This document shows positions 24,025 through 32,665 of a stretch of DNA of 64,000 nucleotides, piece by piece; position 1 is the stretch's first letter, and each line of letters begins with the position of its first letter. A program made the translations under genes and the position numbers. The notes beneath the pieces are model-generated. The model saw nothing but the letters and a program-made list of their open reading frames with translations. It had not been told where the DNA came from and made no database searches. Source of the stretch: Riptortus pedestris (taxonomy: Eukaryota > Arthropoda > Insecta > Hemiptera > Alydidae); the NCBI GenBank assembly GCA_019009955.1, contig CM032231.1:86012001-86076000 (forward strand). The letters are read 5' to 3'.

Positions 24025-24239
24025 TACATTTCCGTTTTTTCATTCGTTCTAATATTTTTAAGTAAAAGGGCATCTAATAGAAGCGGTACGTTCTTAATTG
24101 CATCTTCAGATTAATGAGACGAATGATTTTTCCAGCTGATTTTCTTCATTTATCACAGTAAATATTGAATTAAAATATGAGTTGAGGTAAAGCAATAATA
24201 ATAATATTTTTTAACCCCCCCCCCTCAACTAGTTAGATT

Positions 24240-24380
24240 ACCTTCTTTGAAGCTTACCGCCGCCGCCCCAGCCCGCAAGATGCCGCCACTAAACTTTCTC
24301 GATGACGTTGAACCACCGCTGTAGGGCAAGTCACCCTTTCTTGTTCCCCAAAGCCTTCCATATATTAATCCTTATAGCCA
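24240..24380. other. GC-rich patch with CCGCCGCCGCC
   Basis: Marked GC enrichment in an AT-rich setting. On the minus strand an open stretch GTRKGDLPYSGGSTSSRKFS continues to a GGCGGCGGCGGTAAGC sequence that looks like an exon end with a GT donor, but the frame has a stop shortly upstream and no acceptor was convincing. I do not recognise the protein. It could be a first-exon or promoter remnant, or a piece of a retroelement. Confidence 0.25.
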
Positions 24381-25369
24381 TTCTTCAGTCTTACAATAAT
24401 TACTGGACGCTAGTTTGAGACACAATTCTGGAAGATCTAAATTGTAGAACCTTGCAGCCACGCATGGGTTCATAGAACGTTATGAGTACCAAACTTCGTT
24501 TTGACTGTTTCATAGGCAAAAAGCATGATAAGGCAAACAATGAACTGCTTCAAAATATATGTTCCAAACTGAAATTAATTAACGCAACTATCAACAAGCA
24601 TAGAGATATGAAGACTACAGCAACAAGGTGTTTGGTTGTAACGAAAAAAGAAAATCCGAAATGTTTACCTATTAAAAGGTATGCATAGACCCTTTTAAGA
24701 TTCTTTGTACGAATTAAAGTACTGTGTTCACGAAAAATTTTTGTTTTCAGATATCAACCAAATTTTTCTTTTGTATCCCCCTGAATCTCTTCCTCATTAG
24801 TTACGGTGTAACGTCAGTACGTACTTATGCACATAGCTCAAAAACTATTAACATATGTCGTAATTTCATATTTAAGGCCGTCGGAACATATAATTGTACA
24901 CCTCATTTCATTCTTTTAAATATACTATTGGTAGGGGTCGAATAGAAGGGGTTAATACCATATATGCAAATTCCTCCGTACCCGTTAAGGATATATAAAA
25001 TTTGTATAGATCATTTTTTTTTGTATAGATGTTTAAATTATGTCCTACGATATTTGTTGTGCCAATTCACTGGATCAGAGATTTCTTATTTCACCTTCAA
25101 ACGGATTTTAAATGAAGAGCAGTAAAACACTTTGTTTATTTTATTTAACTGGAGAACAAGGAAGTAATGAGGTGTCCAAAACCGATTTAAATTATCATCA
25201 TAATAGATCTGTTGTAAGTTACATTCTGTAATACTTTTTGTGTTGATCTCCCTTACAACACACCTAGAGGATTGCCCCTCAGCATGAATACAAATGCTCT
25301 TTCCAAATATTTATATATTCAGTACGCCTTAAATAGCTGTTTTGGCCAATCTCTATTTCTATATATTCC
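24381..25369. other. No gene recognised
   Basis: AT-rich DNA with two frames of about 70 codons (24482-24688, 24724-24945) that carry no recognisable motif. Confidence 0.35.
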
Positions 25370-25690
25370 AGCTCAGTTCGGCGTTCCACCGAGGCAGTTG
25401 AAGTTTTTTTTTCGTTAAGAGTTGAACCCGCTCATTGTAATTTCCCACGTTCGGAGACGGATTAAATGGTAGTTAATTCCAGGCTGCTATCCGCCGACGG
25501 AATTCCCTCCTCTCTAATTTCTGTCCTCAGTGACGATCCCGTGACTAAGCTGAGAGACGAATTCGCACGAATGTCAGTGGGGAAATCAGGATCCTGGGCA
25601 CGTCTCCCTTAGTCGTTTAGTGATAATTTCCCTGCAGTTTCACTAGAAAATGGTGACCTATCATTACTGATTAGTAGATCGCGGCTGATA
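25370..25690. other. Non-repeat GC-balanced island
   Basis: No HINE, SINE or LINE signatures, no coding frame of note, and composition well above the local GC. It contains scattered palindromic hexamers (GAATTC, GGATCC, CTGCAG). It could be single-copy regulatory or transcribed non-coding DNA, but nothing in it is specific. Confidence 0.3.
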
Positions 25691-25707
25691 GCTCATTCAG
25701 AAACATA

Positions 25708-25804
<97 letters not shown>

Positions 25805-26490
25805 TCATCTCTCTGGTGAGTTGTGACTATGTCATAATTTAGTGGGGGAGGGCTTTGAGGGGAAAATATGAAGTCATCTCCGCTATTATGAGTCGATTCG
25901 AAAAATCGTACATAAACAACCTTATTGCAAATGTAATTTACCGTAAATGTTGTTCTGCATACATACTCTCTACCTCGAATATTGACCGAGATATTTGCCT
26001 TTTTCTAATTTCTAGCCTTCAGTAACCCCCCTCCCTCTTTTAGTAACCGTACGTTTAGTAATATATCACGAAACGTTTTATAGTTAGTTTAAATACCAAA
26101 TATTGTATTCAAATGGGATTTACTATGGTGTGATGTACAGGAGATTGCAAGTACTAAGAGTGAGGACGCCATCGACTAAGAATTTACGTTCTTAACTCTA
26201 TAGTTGACCATTTCATTCAGCACTAAAAACCATAGTGGTAAATTAAATTAAAAGGGAGAGATGGTGAGAATTCCGCAATTTAAATACTCTACAATTGTTG
26301 TTCTGTGCATTATTTTGTAACTCAAGTATTAAGAGAGTTATTCGTGCTTTCTTGTATTCTCACTTCATTAACCCCCACCCCAGTCTTCGGTTCTTTACAT
26401 ATAAATAGAAAATATGGGGTGAGATAAGATCACAAGTGTCTTATACCAGCAGATGGTAAATCTGCTTATGCAGGCTCCTGCGTAACGGAA
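25708..26490 (+). mobile_element. HINE-like composite, A body with B 3' end
   Basis: Begins with a long (TA)n then (TG)n array (about 25710-25801). Then come TAGTGGGGGAGGGCTTTGAG, ATCTCCGCTATTATGAGTCG, TCGAATATTGACCGAGATAT, and CTTCAGTAACCCCCCTCCCT. A second GTTGTTCTGTGCATTA block at ~26300 follows, with the version-B signature AGAGTTATTCGTGCTTTCTT and the terminus AAATCTGCTTATGCAGGCTCCTGCG. The repeated GTTCTGYGCAT blocks suggest two joined copies or a recombinant. The palindrome side is missing. Confidence 0.75.
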
Positions 26491-26499
26491 TTTACATTT

Positions 26500-27245
26500 T
26501 TCACTTTTATTTTCTTTTTATTAAGAATATTCTTCATTTAAATGCATTTGATATTGTGATATGTACAATACAATCGTCCTCCATCACTCTCGACAGAAGC
26601 TACACCCCTTCACCGGAACGAGAGGAGCAGCCTCTCCCTGCCTGGCAAGGAAGTCAAGAGCTAAGGAGGAATGGCTCTATATAAGAAAATAACCACAGCT
26701 ATCACCTCACTCGACTAGGAAATCTCTGGGCCATTGTCTCTTGAGGCGCTGTGGAGGGGAATATGGATGAGTGGTACTGGAAAGGGCTAGGACTTCTGGA
26801 TTAAGATGATTGGATAGCATGCAGTGGAATTTTCTGAATCTTAAGGGAATTAGGTCCTTTACAAATGGGATATTAAGATCTTTATGGAGTGTGTGGTTTG
26901 TAACATGATATGGAGCATCTACTATGGTGCGCAGGACTTTGGGTTGGAAAATCTGGATGCGTCTGATGTTCGATGGTTTTGCTGTACCCCACACTTCTAT
27001 TGCGTATGTCCATATTGGGGTAAGTAGTAACTTATATATTGTTAGTTTGTTTTCGGTAGATAAGTGATATCTTCTATTAGCAGTCCGTAAAGTTGTCGGA
27101 ATCGTCTGTTAAGTTCCTGTCTTTTAATCATTGTGTGGGATTTCCAAGCAAGTCTGGTGATCAAATGTAGTCCAAGGTAGCGTACACAATCGGCTGGTGG
27201 TAAAGGAATATTGTTGAATTGAACAGGAGGACAGGAAATTCGCCA
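26500..27245 (-). pseudogene. Jockey-like LINE, reverse transcriptase C-terminal part and 3' end
   Basis: Minus-strand coding remnant of a non-LTR retrotransposon. Reading down from 27245: WRISCPPVQFNN, CVRYLGLHLITRLAWKSHT, KRQELNRRFRQL, then after a one-base frameshift near 27090 TLRTANRRYHLSTENKLTIY, KLLLTPIWTYAIEVWGTAKP, SNIRRIQIFQPKVLRTIVDA, PYHVTNHTLHKDLNIPFVKD. The YLGLHL..LxWKxH and NKLxIYKxxLxPIWTYxIxxWGxA patterns are characteristic of the RT thumb region in the Jockey clade. The frame stops at 26707. About 200 bp of 3' UTR follows, ending in an A-rich tail near 26500. It is 5'-truncated, with one frameshift and few stops, so it is fairly young. Confidence 0.88.
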
Positions 27246-27246
27246 G

Positions 27247-27330
27247 AGGATTTTTTACTAACCCCCACTTCTATTTATCGGAATTTTACTTGGGAATAGA
27301 GAAGTGAGATCACTAGATATACCAGCAAGT
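27247..27330 (+). mobile_element. HINE-like version-B scrap beside the LINE
   Basis: ACTAACCCCCACTTCTATTT..GGGAATAGAGAAGTGAGATCACTAGATATACCAGCA parallels 26365-26455 (TTAACCCCCACCCCAGTC..AATATGGGGTGAGATAAGATCAC..ATACCAGCA) on the other side of the LINE. Either the LINE sits between two version-B pieces or local duplication accompanied the insertion. Confidence 0.5.
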
Positions 27331-27620
27331 GTGAAATTGCTGCGACTGAACATTCATCTTAATGAATTTATATAAAGTCTGAATTAGCCTTTAACATGAG
27401 CTGCCAATAGTGGCTGTAAATTCGGCAATATCCAATTCACGGTCCAATTAATGGCTCGTTAGGAATCAGCGGCTTTAGTGAGCCGATTAACGGCAGCTGA
27501 ATGAGAGGACCTGTCCCAATTAGGGACAACAAAAGGCTTTCCTAATAGCAACATCTCTTCCACATTTATTTATGACAGCTCCTCATCCTACATTCGCAAT
27601 AATAACCAAAATTAATTATC
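27331..27620. promoter_or_regulatory. Candidate regulatory island, homeodomain-type motifs
   Basis: A non-repeat segment unusually rich in short motifs that resemble developmental transcription-factor sites: GTCCAATTAATGG, GAGCCGATTAACGGCAGCTG (with an E-box CAGCTG), the palindrome TGTCCCAATTAGGGACA, and ATTTATGACAGCTC (Hox-like TTTATGA next to a Meis/Hth-like TGACAG). There is no coding frame. Function is inferred only from motif density; conservation was not testable here. Confidence 0.3.
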
Positions 27621-27828
27621 TCCTACTTTTTCATTAAGCCCATTCGGAAAAAAAAAGTTAAATTCTAATTGTAAATTTCCTTAACTATATCTAAACAAAT
27701 AAAAAATACAAATAATATCCCTTATTTAAGCATAAATTGCCCAATGTACATTCCGTGGTTTGATTTTCGCATAATTAGAACAAAAATACCTTTGCATCAT
27801 GTACCTTAAAAGTTTTATTTAAAAAAAA

Positions 27829-28170
27829 AAATTCCCTCACGCAGGGGCTGTGTAAACTAAGCAGATTTCACACGTGAAGGTATAACACACTGGCGATATC
27901 AACACATCATATATTTTCTATATGTACTATGTGTTTTCTATGTAAGAAACCGACGTTAAAAAAGTTGTAGAGGCGGAAGGGGGGTTATTAAATGCTGAAA
28001 ACAAGAAAGTACAAATAAATCGCGTAGCGAAAAAAATGCATATGACAACAATTGTAGAGCATCATCAATAGCTTAAAGATTGATTCCTTAACATTTTCCT
28101 TTCAGCCATTAACTAATACGATCTTTATTGTTCAATGAAATAGTTAAACATGCAGTATGGTGTAGAAGAA
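27829..28170 (-). mobile_element. HINE-like fragment, version C 3' half
   Basis: CCCTCACGCAGGGGCTGTGTAAACTAAGCAGATTTCACACGTGAAG opens with the GC hairpin and inverted motif. The body is worn: GGGGTTATTAAATGCTGAAA and CCTTTCAGCCATTAACTAAT..GATCTTTATTG are recognisable. The array and palindrome are missing. Confidence 0.7.
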
Positions 28171-28234
28171 AAAAATATTTTTAATTCAAGTCCGCAAAAT
28201 CTTATTTGATAAAGTCATCACACTAACTATTTGG

Positions 28235-28374
28235 ATGTATCTCACTCAGTAAACATTCAATGATACCAATATTTGGCATTTAATCTTGCAATAAAGAGGT
28301 TCATTATATAACTGGTATTTACTAAAATGACATTAGTCGGAGTGGAGATCTACTTAAGCCTGAAAACTAAAAAG
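28235..28374 (-). mobile_element. HINE-like fragment, target of the nested copy
   Basis: CTCAGTAAACATTCAATGAT..CAATATTTGGCATTTAATC, TTCATTATATAAC and GACATTAGTCGGAGTGGAG match the hairpin-side half of version A. The next HINE-like copy begins at 28376 inside it, after CTGAAAACTAAAAAG. Sequence right of that copy (CCAAAAAGAAGATAATGTCAATATTCACGG) may be the continuation. Confidence 0.6.
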
Positions 28375-28375
28375 T

Positions 28376-28872
28376 CCGTCACGCAGGGGCTGCATCAACT
28401 AAGCAGATTTCCCCACGTATATGCACTTATCTCAAAAAGTAAAAGTTCAATGAGAACAATATTTGGTATTTGTGCTTCAAATAATGTGCTTCATGATATA
28501 ATAGCTTATTGTTAACATGACATGAGTAGGAGGAGGGGGGGGGTTACTGAAGACCGAAAACTATAAAACGCAAATATCTCTGTTAAAAATCAAGATGGTG
28601 TGTCGCGTTGATCAACGACCTTCTCGTATGTTGGGCAGTATGAATAAAGTTTGAACGAAGAAAAAATGTTTTCTAATAGTGACCCTTGCCATGAAACTAT
28701 GAAGAACTTGTAAAAATATTGTGTCCAGAAAAAGAAGAGAATATATATAATTTAGAACGGATTTCATTTTCGTCATCTCCTGGTAGGATTGATAGGCGAT
28801 TTGAGAAAATGTTGTAAATATCGTGTAATGATTACGACCGAAATAGCTGATTTCCCTTAAGGGAAATCTTCC
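28376..28872 (-). mobile_element. HINE-like element nested in another
   Basis: Sharp left end TCCGTCACGCAGGGGCTGC with inverted motif AAGCAGATTTCCCCACGT, good version-A 3' half, and a right palindrome TAGCTGATTTCCCTTAAGGG. The centre (28593-28740) is not family sequence; the usual TA array is reduced to TATATATA. Both termini are intact, so this is a replacement or deletion of the middle within a full-length copy. Confidence 0.82.
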
Positions 28873-29104
28873 AAAAAGAAGATAATGTCAATATTCACGG
28901 ACCAGCAAATTTCCTTCAGGAAACTTATTCCGGTACTTCAATCGGCAACATTTACTGTTACAAATAATTTGACATAGCAAACAAAAACTTGTTTTTTTCT
29001 TTTTTTTTTTTTTTTTTTATCGAAATCGATATTTAGTGTTAAGCCAGTTAAGATAATTGGTGTCAATACAATTGCTTAATATAGAATCCAGAGAATGAAA
29101 TCCT

Positions 29105-29250
29105 AAGTCTAGTTATGGAAAAAAAGAGTCTTAACTTTTCGATAAGCTGTTCCTATTATTAGCAATATTGCCCACGTGGAATTCGAACCCACTACTAGAG
29201 GTCTACCAAGTTTATTAAGACCAACTCACAAGGCAAATCTGATCTGACAT
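29105..29250 (-). mobile_element. Diverged tRNA-like SINE head
   Basis: On the minus strand: TTTGCCTTGTGAGTTGGTCT, TTGGTAGACCTCTAGTAGTG, GGTTCGAATTCCACGTGGGC. This gives an A-box-like and a strong B-box-like element at tRNA spacing, with the same architecture as the main SINE head but many differences. The body after the B box does not match. A tRNA gene is unlikely because the anticodon and acceptor arms do not pair convincingly. Confidence 0.45.
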
Positions 29251-30094
29251 ATATAACCCAATTTCAGTTAAAGTTCGGGATTACTGAGAGGACAGAAAAA
29301 AAGACAGTAGTTAGAACGAAGTTTCTATCGTCAGGCGGCATAAAAAATTAAAATTACTTTCGTCCAGGGACTCACTCTTACTTAAGAACATTTAGTAATT
29401 CTGTATTCCGTAAAAGAACGAAAAAACGAAAACGAAAAAAGTACTAAAATAAATAAAATAAAAATAGTCCCGAATTCGAGTATTGTAAGGCCATTGAATT
29501 TACAACAGTTGTTCTAGATTTAGACTGCGAATAAACAACTTGCTGAGCCAATCTTAGAATTCCATCAATTCACTCAGGTCAAGTCTTTTAACTCTACAAG
29601 TTCTAGTTCAGAACTGGTTGTGTGTTTATATTGCCAATTGAGTTGAACACAATTCTTTTTAAATTGATCATTGAAGTTGTAAATAACCATTTACACAGTT
29701 GTAAATAAACTTTTACTTACAGCTACTCACATAACTTTTACTTCAATCAACCTAAATACAAACTCATATATGTTATCGTCCACTTTATGTCTTCCACTTA
29801 TTCAGAAAGGGTCACCTAGGGGGTAATTCCTAACCAGAGTTGGAAATTTTTGAGTTTCTTCATTGAACCAAATAAATAACTATATACCTATTCCCGATAA
29901 CAAAAGTTAATTATGAATATTAATTTCATAGCTATATCATCCTTGGCTAAGCTGGCCCTCTCCTAAAACTGTGTGACGTAGTCTTCATGCTCTAACTTGC
30001 TCATAGCTATGGTTACTATTCTTATGCAAGCTATGGAGGGATGGCTAACTAACAACTGTGGGCCAGAATGAAATTTTCTCCAATCATGCTTTTA
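29251..30094. other. No gene recognised
   Basis: AT-rich non-repeat DNA. A pyrimidine-rich run of T and TCT lies just upstream at 28991-29019. No coding evidence. Confidence 0.35.
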
Positions 30095-30218
30095 TTAGCA
30101 GAATCCCCTTAAGGAAATCAGCTATTGAGGTCGTATTCATGACGCGATTTTCGAAAATCTTCTTCAAATGTCCATCGACTCTAACCAGGAGATAACGAAA
30201 ATGAGGTCCGTTCAAAAT

Positions 30219-30273
<55 letters not shown>

Positions 30274-30699
30274 CTGTTAACGCTCTAGCTGTCGCAATTT
30301 TTTTTTGATCGTTACCAAACTCGATATTTAAACGTTTTATGCAAAAAGACAGATCAAATTCGTTAATGGCTGAAATCGGACAAGTGGGAGGGGGAATTTA
30401 GAGGGGGGATTTTCGAAAACTCGAAATATCTCCGTTACCATACGTCGGATCAAAAAATTATATAGAACCAATATTATTGTAAATTAAATTTACTATAAAT
30501 ATTGTTCTATACATTGAATATTAACCGAAATATTTGCATTTTTATTAAATTTGGGCCGATAACGGATAACGGGCGATTTTCCCGCCAAAAGCTAGTTCGG
30601 CCCTTTGCCATAACTGTTCGGCTCTCGTATGGAGATTTCTCTATTGTATAACTTCACGTGGGAAATCTGCTTAGTTTACGCAGCCCCTGCGTGACGGAC
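30095..30699 (+). mobile_element. HINE-like element, version C, near complete reference copy
   Basis: The cleanest full copy, about 605 bp. TTAGCAGAATCCCCTTAAGG with AAATCAGCTATTGAGG gives the palindrome end. It continues with GTCCATCGACTCTAACCAGG, ATGAGGTCCGTTCAAAATTA, (TA)n at about 30222-30268, TTTGTCTGTTAACGCTCTAG, a G-rich segment, TCGAATATTAACCGAAATA-like sequence, the GC-rich version-C segment, then CACGTGGGAAATCTGCTTAG, the hairpin ACGCAGCCCCTGCG, and TGACGGAC against TTT. The subterminal inverted repeats and the hairpin near one end are the features used to call the family HINE-like. Confidence 0.9.
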
Positions 30700-30866
30700 T
30701 TTAGGTATGAAAGCACGTTTCCTCATGATGCCTTTATTATTGAATACCATGGTAAAGAAGCTCTTCGTTCACTTGAACAGTCTCGTGGAAATCAGAACTG
30801 TTGTTTGATGGTTTCGTAAGGTTTTAGGGCGAAAAACTACTAGGTTATCATCCCCAGTAATAACTA

Positions 30867-31043
30867 TAACTCACGTTTTGGTTAAGTACTTGTATATTAG
30901 CATATTTCCCTTAAGGGAAATCAGCTATTGAGGTCGTACTCATGACGTGATTTTTGAAAATTTTCTTCAAATGTCCATCGATCATACAAAGGAGATGACG
31001 AAAACCACCCCTAACTTACGTTTTAGTAAAGTACTTGTATATT
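30867..31043 (+). mobile_element. HINE-like 5' fragment between 32-bp direct repeats
   Basis: Palindrome-side piece (30897-31006) ending after GGAGATGACGAAAACCA. It is flanked by near-identical direct repeats of about 32 bp, TAACTCACGTTTTGGTTAAG at 30867 and TAACTTACGTTTTAGTAAAG at 31012, both continuing TACTTGTATATT. That is much longer than a typical target duplication for this family. Confidence 0.7.
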
Positions 31044-32170
31044 GAGAGTTTTTGTAAATTGAAATCAGAACTACCTGTCCATGGGAACAATTGTCAGATA
31101 GAGCCTGTAGATGCCACGACAACAACTCACACACCATTTGAACAAAAATGAATTAACGTAGGTATGCGGATAACATTTGAACGGTGTGGTCACAATTCGT
31201 GAAAGTAGGTTTGTCACAATCAAGATCCGAGATCTTGACGAGGAGTAATTGTAAATTCAAGCAGTTTAAATGCCATCGATAATAACTGAACACCTCACTT
31301 CTGAAAAATTTCACGAAGAAGTTTGTAAACCGATTTTTGTTGTCCCTAGTGCTCTATGAGTTAAGCTGACAATATCCTGCATCCTCTTCTACTTCTGTCC
31401 TTCTTGGATTTGGTATTTTCAAAATATCTCAAATGATATTAGATTAAGTGTATAGTAACAAATATTTCGGCTTCTTTGGGTAATTTTATTTGTTAAGAAA
31501 CCGTGAGAAACCCGTTTCAAATCATTTCCGTATTTTTCCACATCCATGCTTTTAAAGCGCTTATTTAAAAGGCCATGTAGTTGTTCTTAGGAAGAATTAT
31601 TCAGTACAAATTTTAGAAAAGGGATTTTTTTTTAAAGAAAATTGTGATTATTTCATGTTTGAAAAATATTTGGATTTTTTTTTCGGTAGAACTATTTGAA
31701 CATAATTCAAAAATAAGGAAAACAACCATTACTTGAATGCAATTTAATTGTCATCTCTTCCTTCATTCATTTACATACAAAGTTGCTTGGGAATAGATGA
31801 ATCAGATTTGTTTCAACCATTGTAGTATGAAACACAGCCGTAATGATAACATCCTTGGAAGTTTATGTCCTTTGTTCCGAGTGCTAAAATATTTATGTCA
31901 AGGAGTTGCAATGGAGAACAAAGTTTACTCCAAGTTTTGAATGACTTTCTCATCAGCCATTCTTTATGACGTATTTAAAATTCTTAATAATCTTCATTAT
32001 TGTTCAAAGTCTCGCTATTGTTCCAAGAAGAGTTATTACTGTCATAAGCGAAATCGATACCGTGTTCATCACTCCAGAGTATGATTTTTATTATTTTTTT
32101 TCTTTCAGTTTAAATAATTCTTCTTAGACTAAGTTAGCTGCATAGACGGACCTCAGTCCGGTATCACTAC
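31044..32170. other. No gene recognised
   Basis: AT-rich non-coding stretch with no family landmarks. Confidence 0.35.
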
Positions 32171-32175
32171 AATGT

Positions 32176-32275
32176 TTTAGCAGGTTTCACTTAAGGAGAG
32201 GTCTTACTCATTTTTCGAAAACTTTCTTCAAATGTCTATCGATCCTACCCAGGAGATGACGAATATGAGGTCATA

Positions 32276-32351
<76 letters not shown>

Positions 32352-32665
32352 TCGTCTGTTAACGCTCTAGTGGTCGTAATTTTTGTTTGATCGTTACCAA
32401 ACACGATTTTTTATCGTTTTTTTTTGTAAAAAGAAAGGTCAAATTCTTTAATGGCTGAATTCGGACCAGTTGGAGAGGGAGGTGTTTTAGAGGGAGATTT
32501 TCGAAAATCAAGATATCTCCGTTATTATAAGTTGGATTGAAAAATTGTATAGAATAAATCTTATTGGAAATTAAATTTACAATAAATATGTTTTATACAT
32601 TTATTCTCTATCTTGAATATTAACCGAGATATTTGAGTTTTTTAGTCTTCAGCTAACTCTCACAT
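32176..32665 (+). mobile_element. HINE-like element, 3' truncated
   Basis: TTTTAGCAGGTTTCACTTAAGG (worn palindrome), ATGTCTATCGATCCTACCCA, a long (TA)n array (about 32276-32345), TCTGTTAACGCTCTAGTGGT, AATGGCTGAATTCGGACCAG, and TCTATCTTGAATATTAACCG. The sequence then stops resembling the family near 32665, so inverted motif and hairpin are lost. Confidence 0.82.
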
